Origin: Terriglobia bacterium
GTDB lineage: Bacteria; Acidobacteriota; Terriglobia; UBA7540
Reading direction: 5' to 3'
Length of the DNA stretch: 32,499 bases
Assembly (NCBI GenBank): GCA_020072925.1
Contig: JAIQGA010000017.1
Location: 1 to 32,499 of the forward strand
Below the pieces are notes generated by a model, which searched no databases, had not been told where the DNA came from, and saw nothing but the letters and a program-made list of their open reading frames with translations. This document shows positions 32,420-32,499 of the stretch, piece after piece; within the stretch, counting starts at the first letter, position 1; every line of letters begins with the position of its first letter. The position numbers and the translations under genes were made by a program.

Positions 32420-32427
32420 TTCAGGGC

Positions 32428-32499
32428 ATGAAATGGAATGCCCGACTTTGGAAGAATAGCGTAGCGCATTTCGCAAAGTTCATGACTCCCTTGGTGGCG
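32428..32499 (+). CDS. N-terminal fragment of an unidentified protein, cut by the window edge
   Basis: An open frame starting with ATG at 32428 runs without a stop to the right edge (24 codons, MKWNARLWKNSVAHFAKFMT...). The basic, mildly hydrophobic beginning could be the start of a signal sequence, but too little is visible to name a family. Support comes from the candidate promoter just upstream and from the position after a repeat-filled gap. It may be a chance frame. Confidence 0.35.
   Translation, partial: MKWNARLWKNSVAHFAKFMTPLVA

Larger units (their letters stand above)
32050..32427. other. Intergenic region between STAS gene and right-edge gene, mostly repeats
   Basis: No gene is supported. 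It is made largely of the low-complexity tract at 32174-32222, the palindromic element at 32248-32342 and a plus-strand promoter candidate at 32390-32419. Confidence 0.6.

Overview
The window looks like a chromosomal piece of a GC-rich environmental bacterium, most likely an Acidobacteriota member (Bryobacter/Solibacter-like). This is inferred from gene content: a 1,234-residue Oar-type TonB-dependent receptor with an N-terminal carboxypeptidase-regulatory-like domain, a large TPR protein, DUF1800/DUF1501 remnants, exported creatininase- and GH106-like enzymes, and many dispersed intergenic palindromes. No rRNA, CRISPR array, prophage or transposase gene is visible.

Layout. 1-2201 (+): a broken hydantoinase B gene, then a Tat-exported glycosylasparaginase. 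2283-11698 (all -): a giant CPBP-type membrane protease with an internal module duplication, a GNAT acetyltransferase, an NAD-dependent epimerase/dehydratase, a class V aminotransferase, a sigma-like protein ending in an anti-sigma zinc motif, two small exported proteins and an exported creatininase-family enzyme. 12152-14589 (-): a two-gene operon for a divergent cytochrome bd-like oxidase whose first subunit carries a C-terminal cytochrome c domain and whose two subunits look paralogous. 14907-20658 (+): an exported M2 (ACE-like) dipeptidase and a very large Tat-exported GH106-like glycoside hydrolase. 20711-22215 (-): an SGNH hydrolase, then a deletion scar fusing the start of a DUF1800 gene to the end of a DUF1501 gene. 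22486-24045: tRNA-His, an MBL-fold hydrolase and tRNA-Arg(TCT). 24098-30679 (-): the TPR protein and the TonB-dependent receptor, separated by a good terminator. 30680-32499: a divergent cold-shock protein, a STAS anti-anti-sigma factor, and the first codons of a gene leaving the right edge.

The genes suggest a heterotroph that degrades peptides, glycans and amides outside the cytoplasm (M2 peptidase, GH106, glycosylasparaginase, creatininase, SGNH, TonB receptor), with partner-switch and sigma-type regulators nearby. The less ordinary signals are the c-heme bd-like paralogous pair, the sigma/zinc-finger fusion, the duplicated CPBP protease, two deletion-scarred loci, and several families of intergenic repeats. 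Some of these repeats supply the stop codons or last codons of neighbouring genes. All assignments come from reading motifs by eye; no database search was run.
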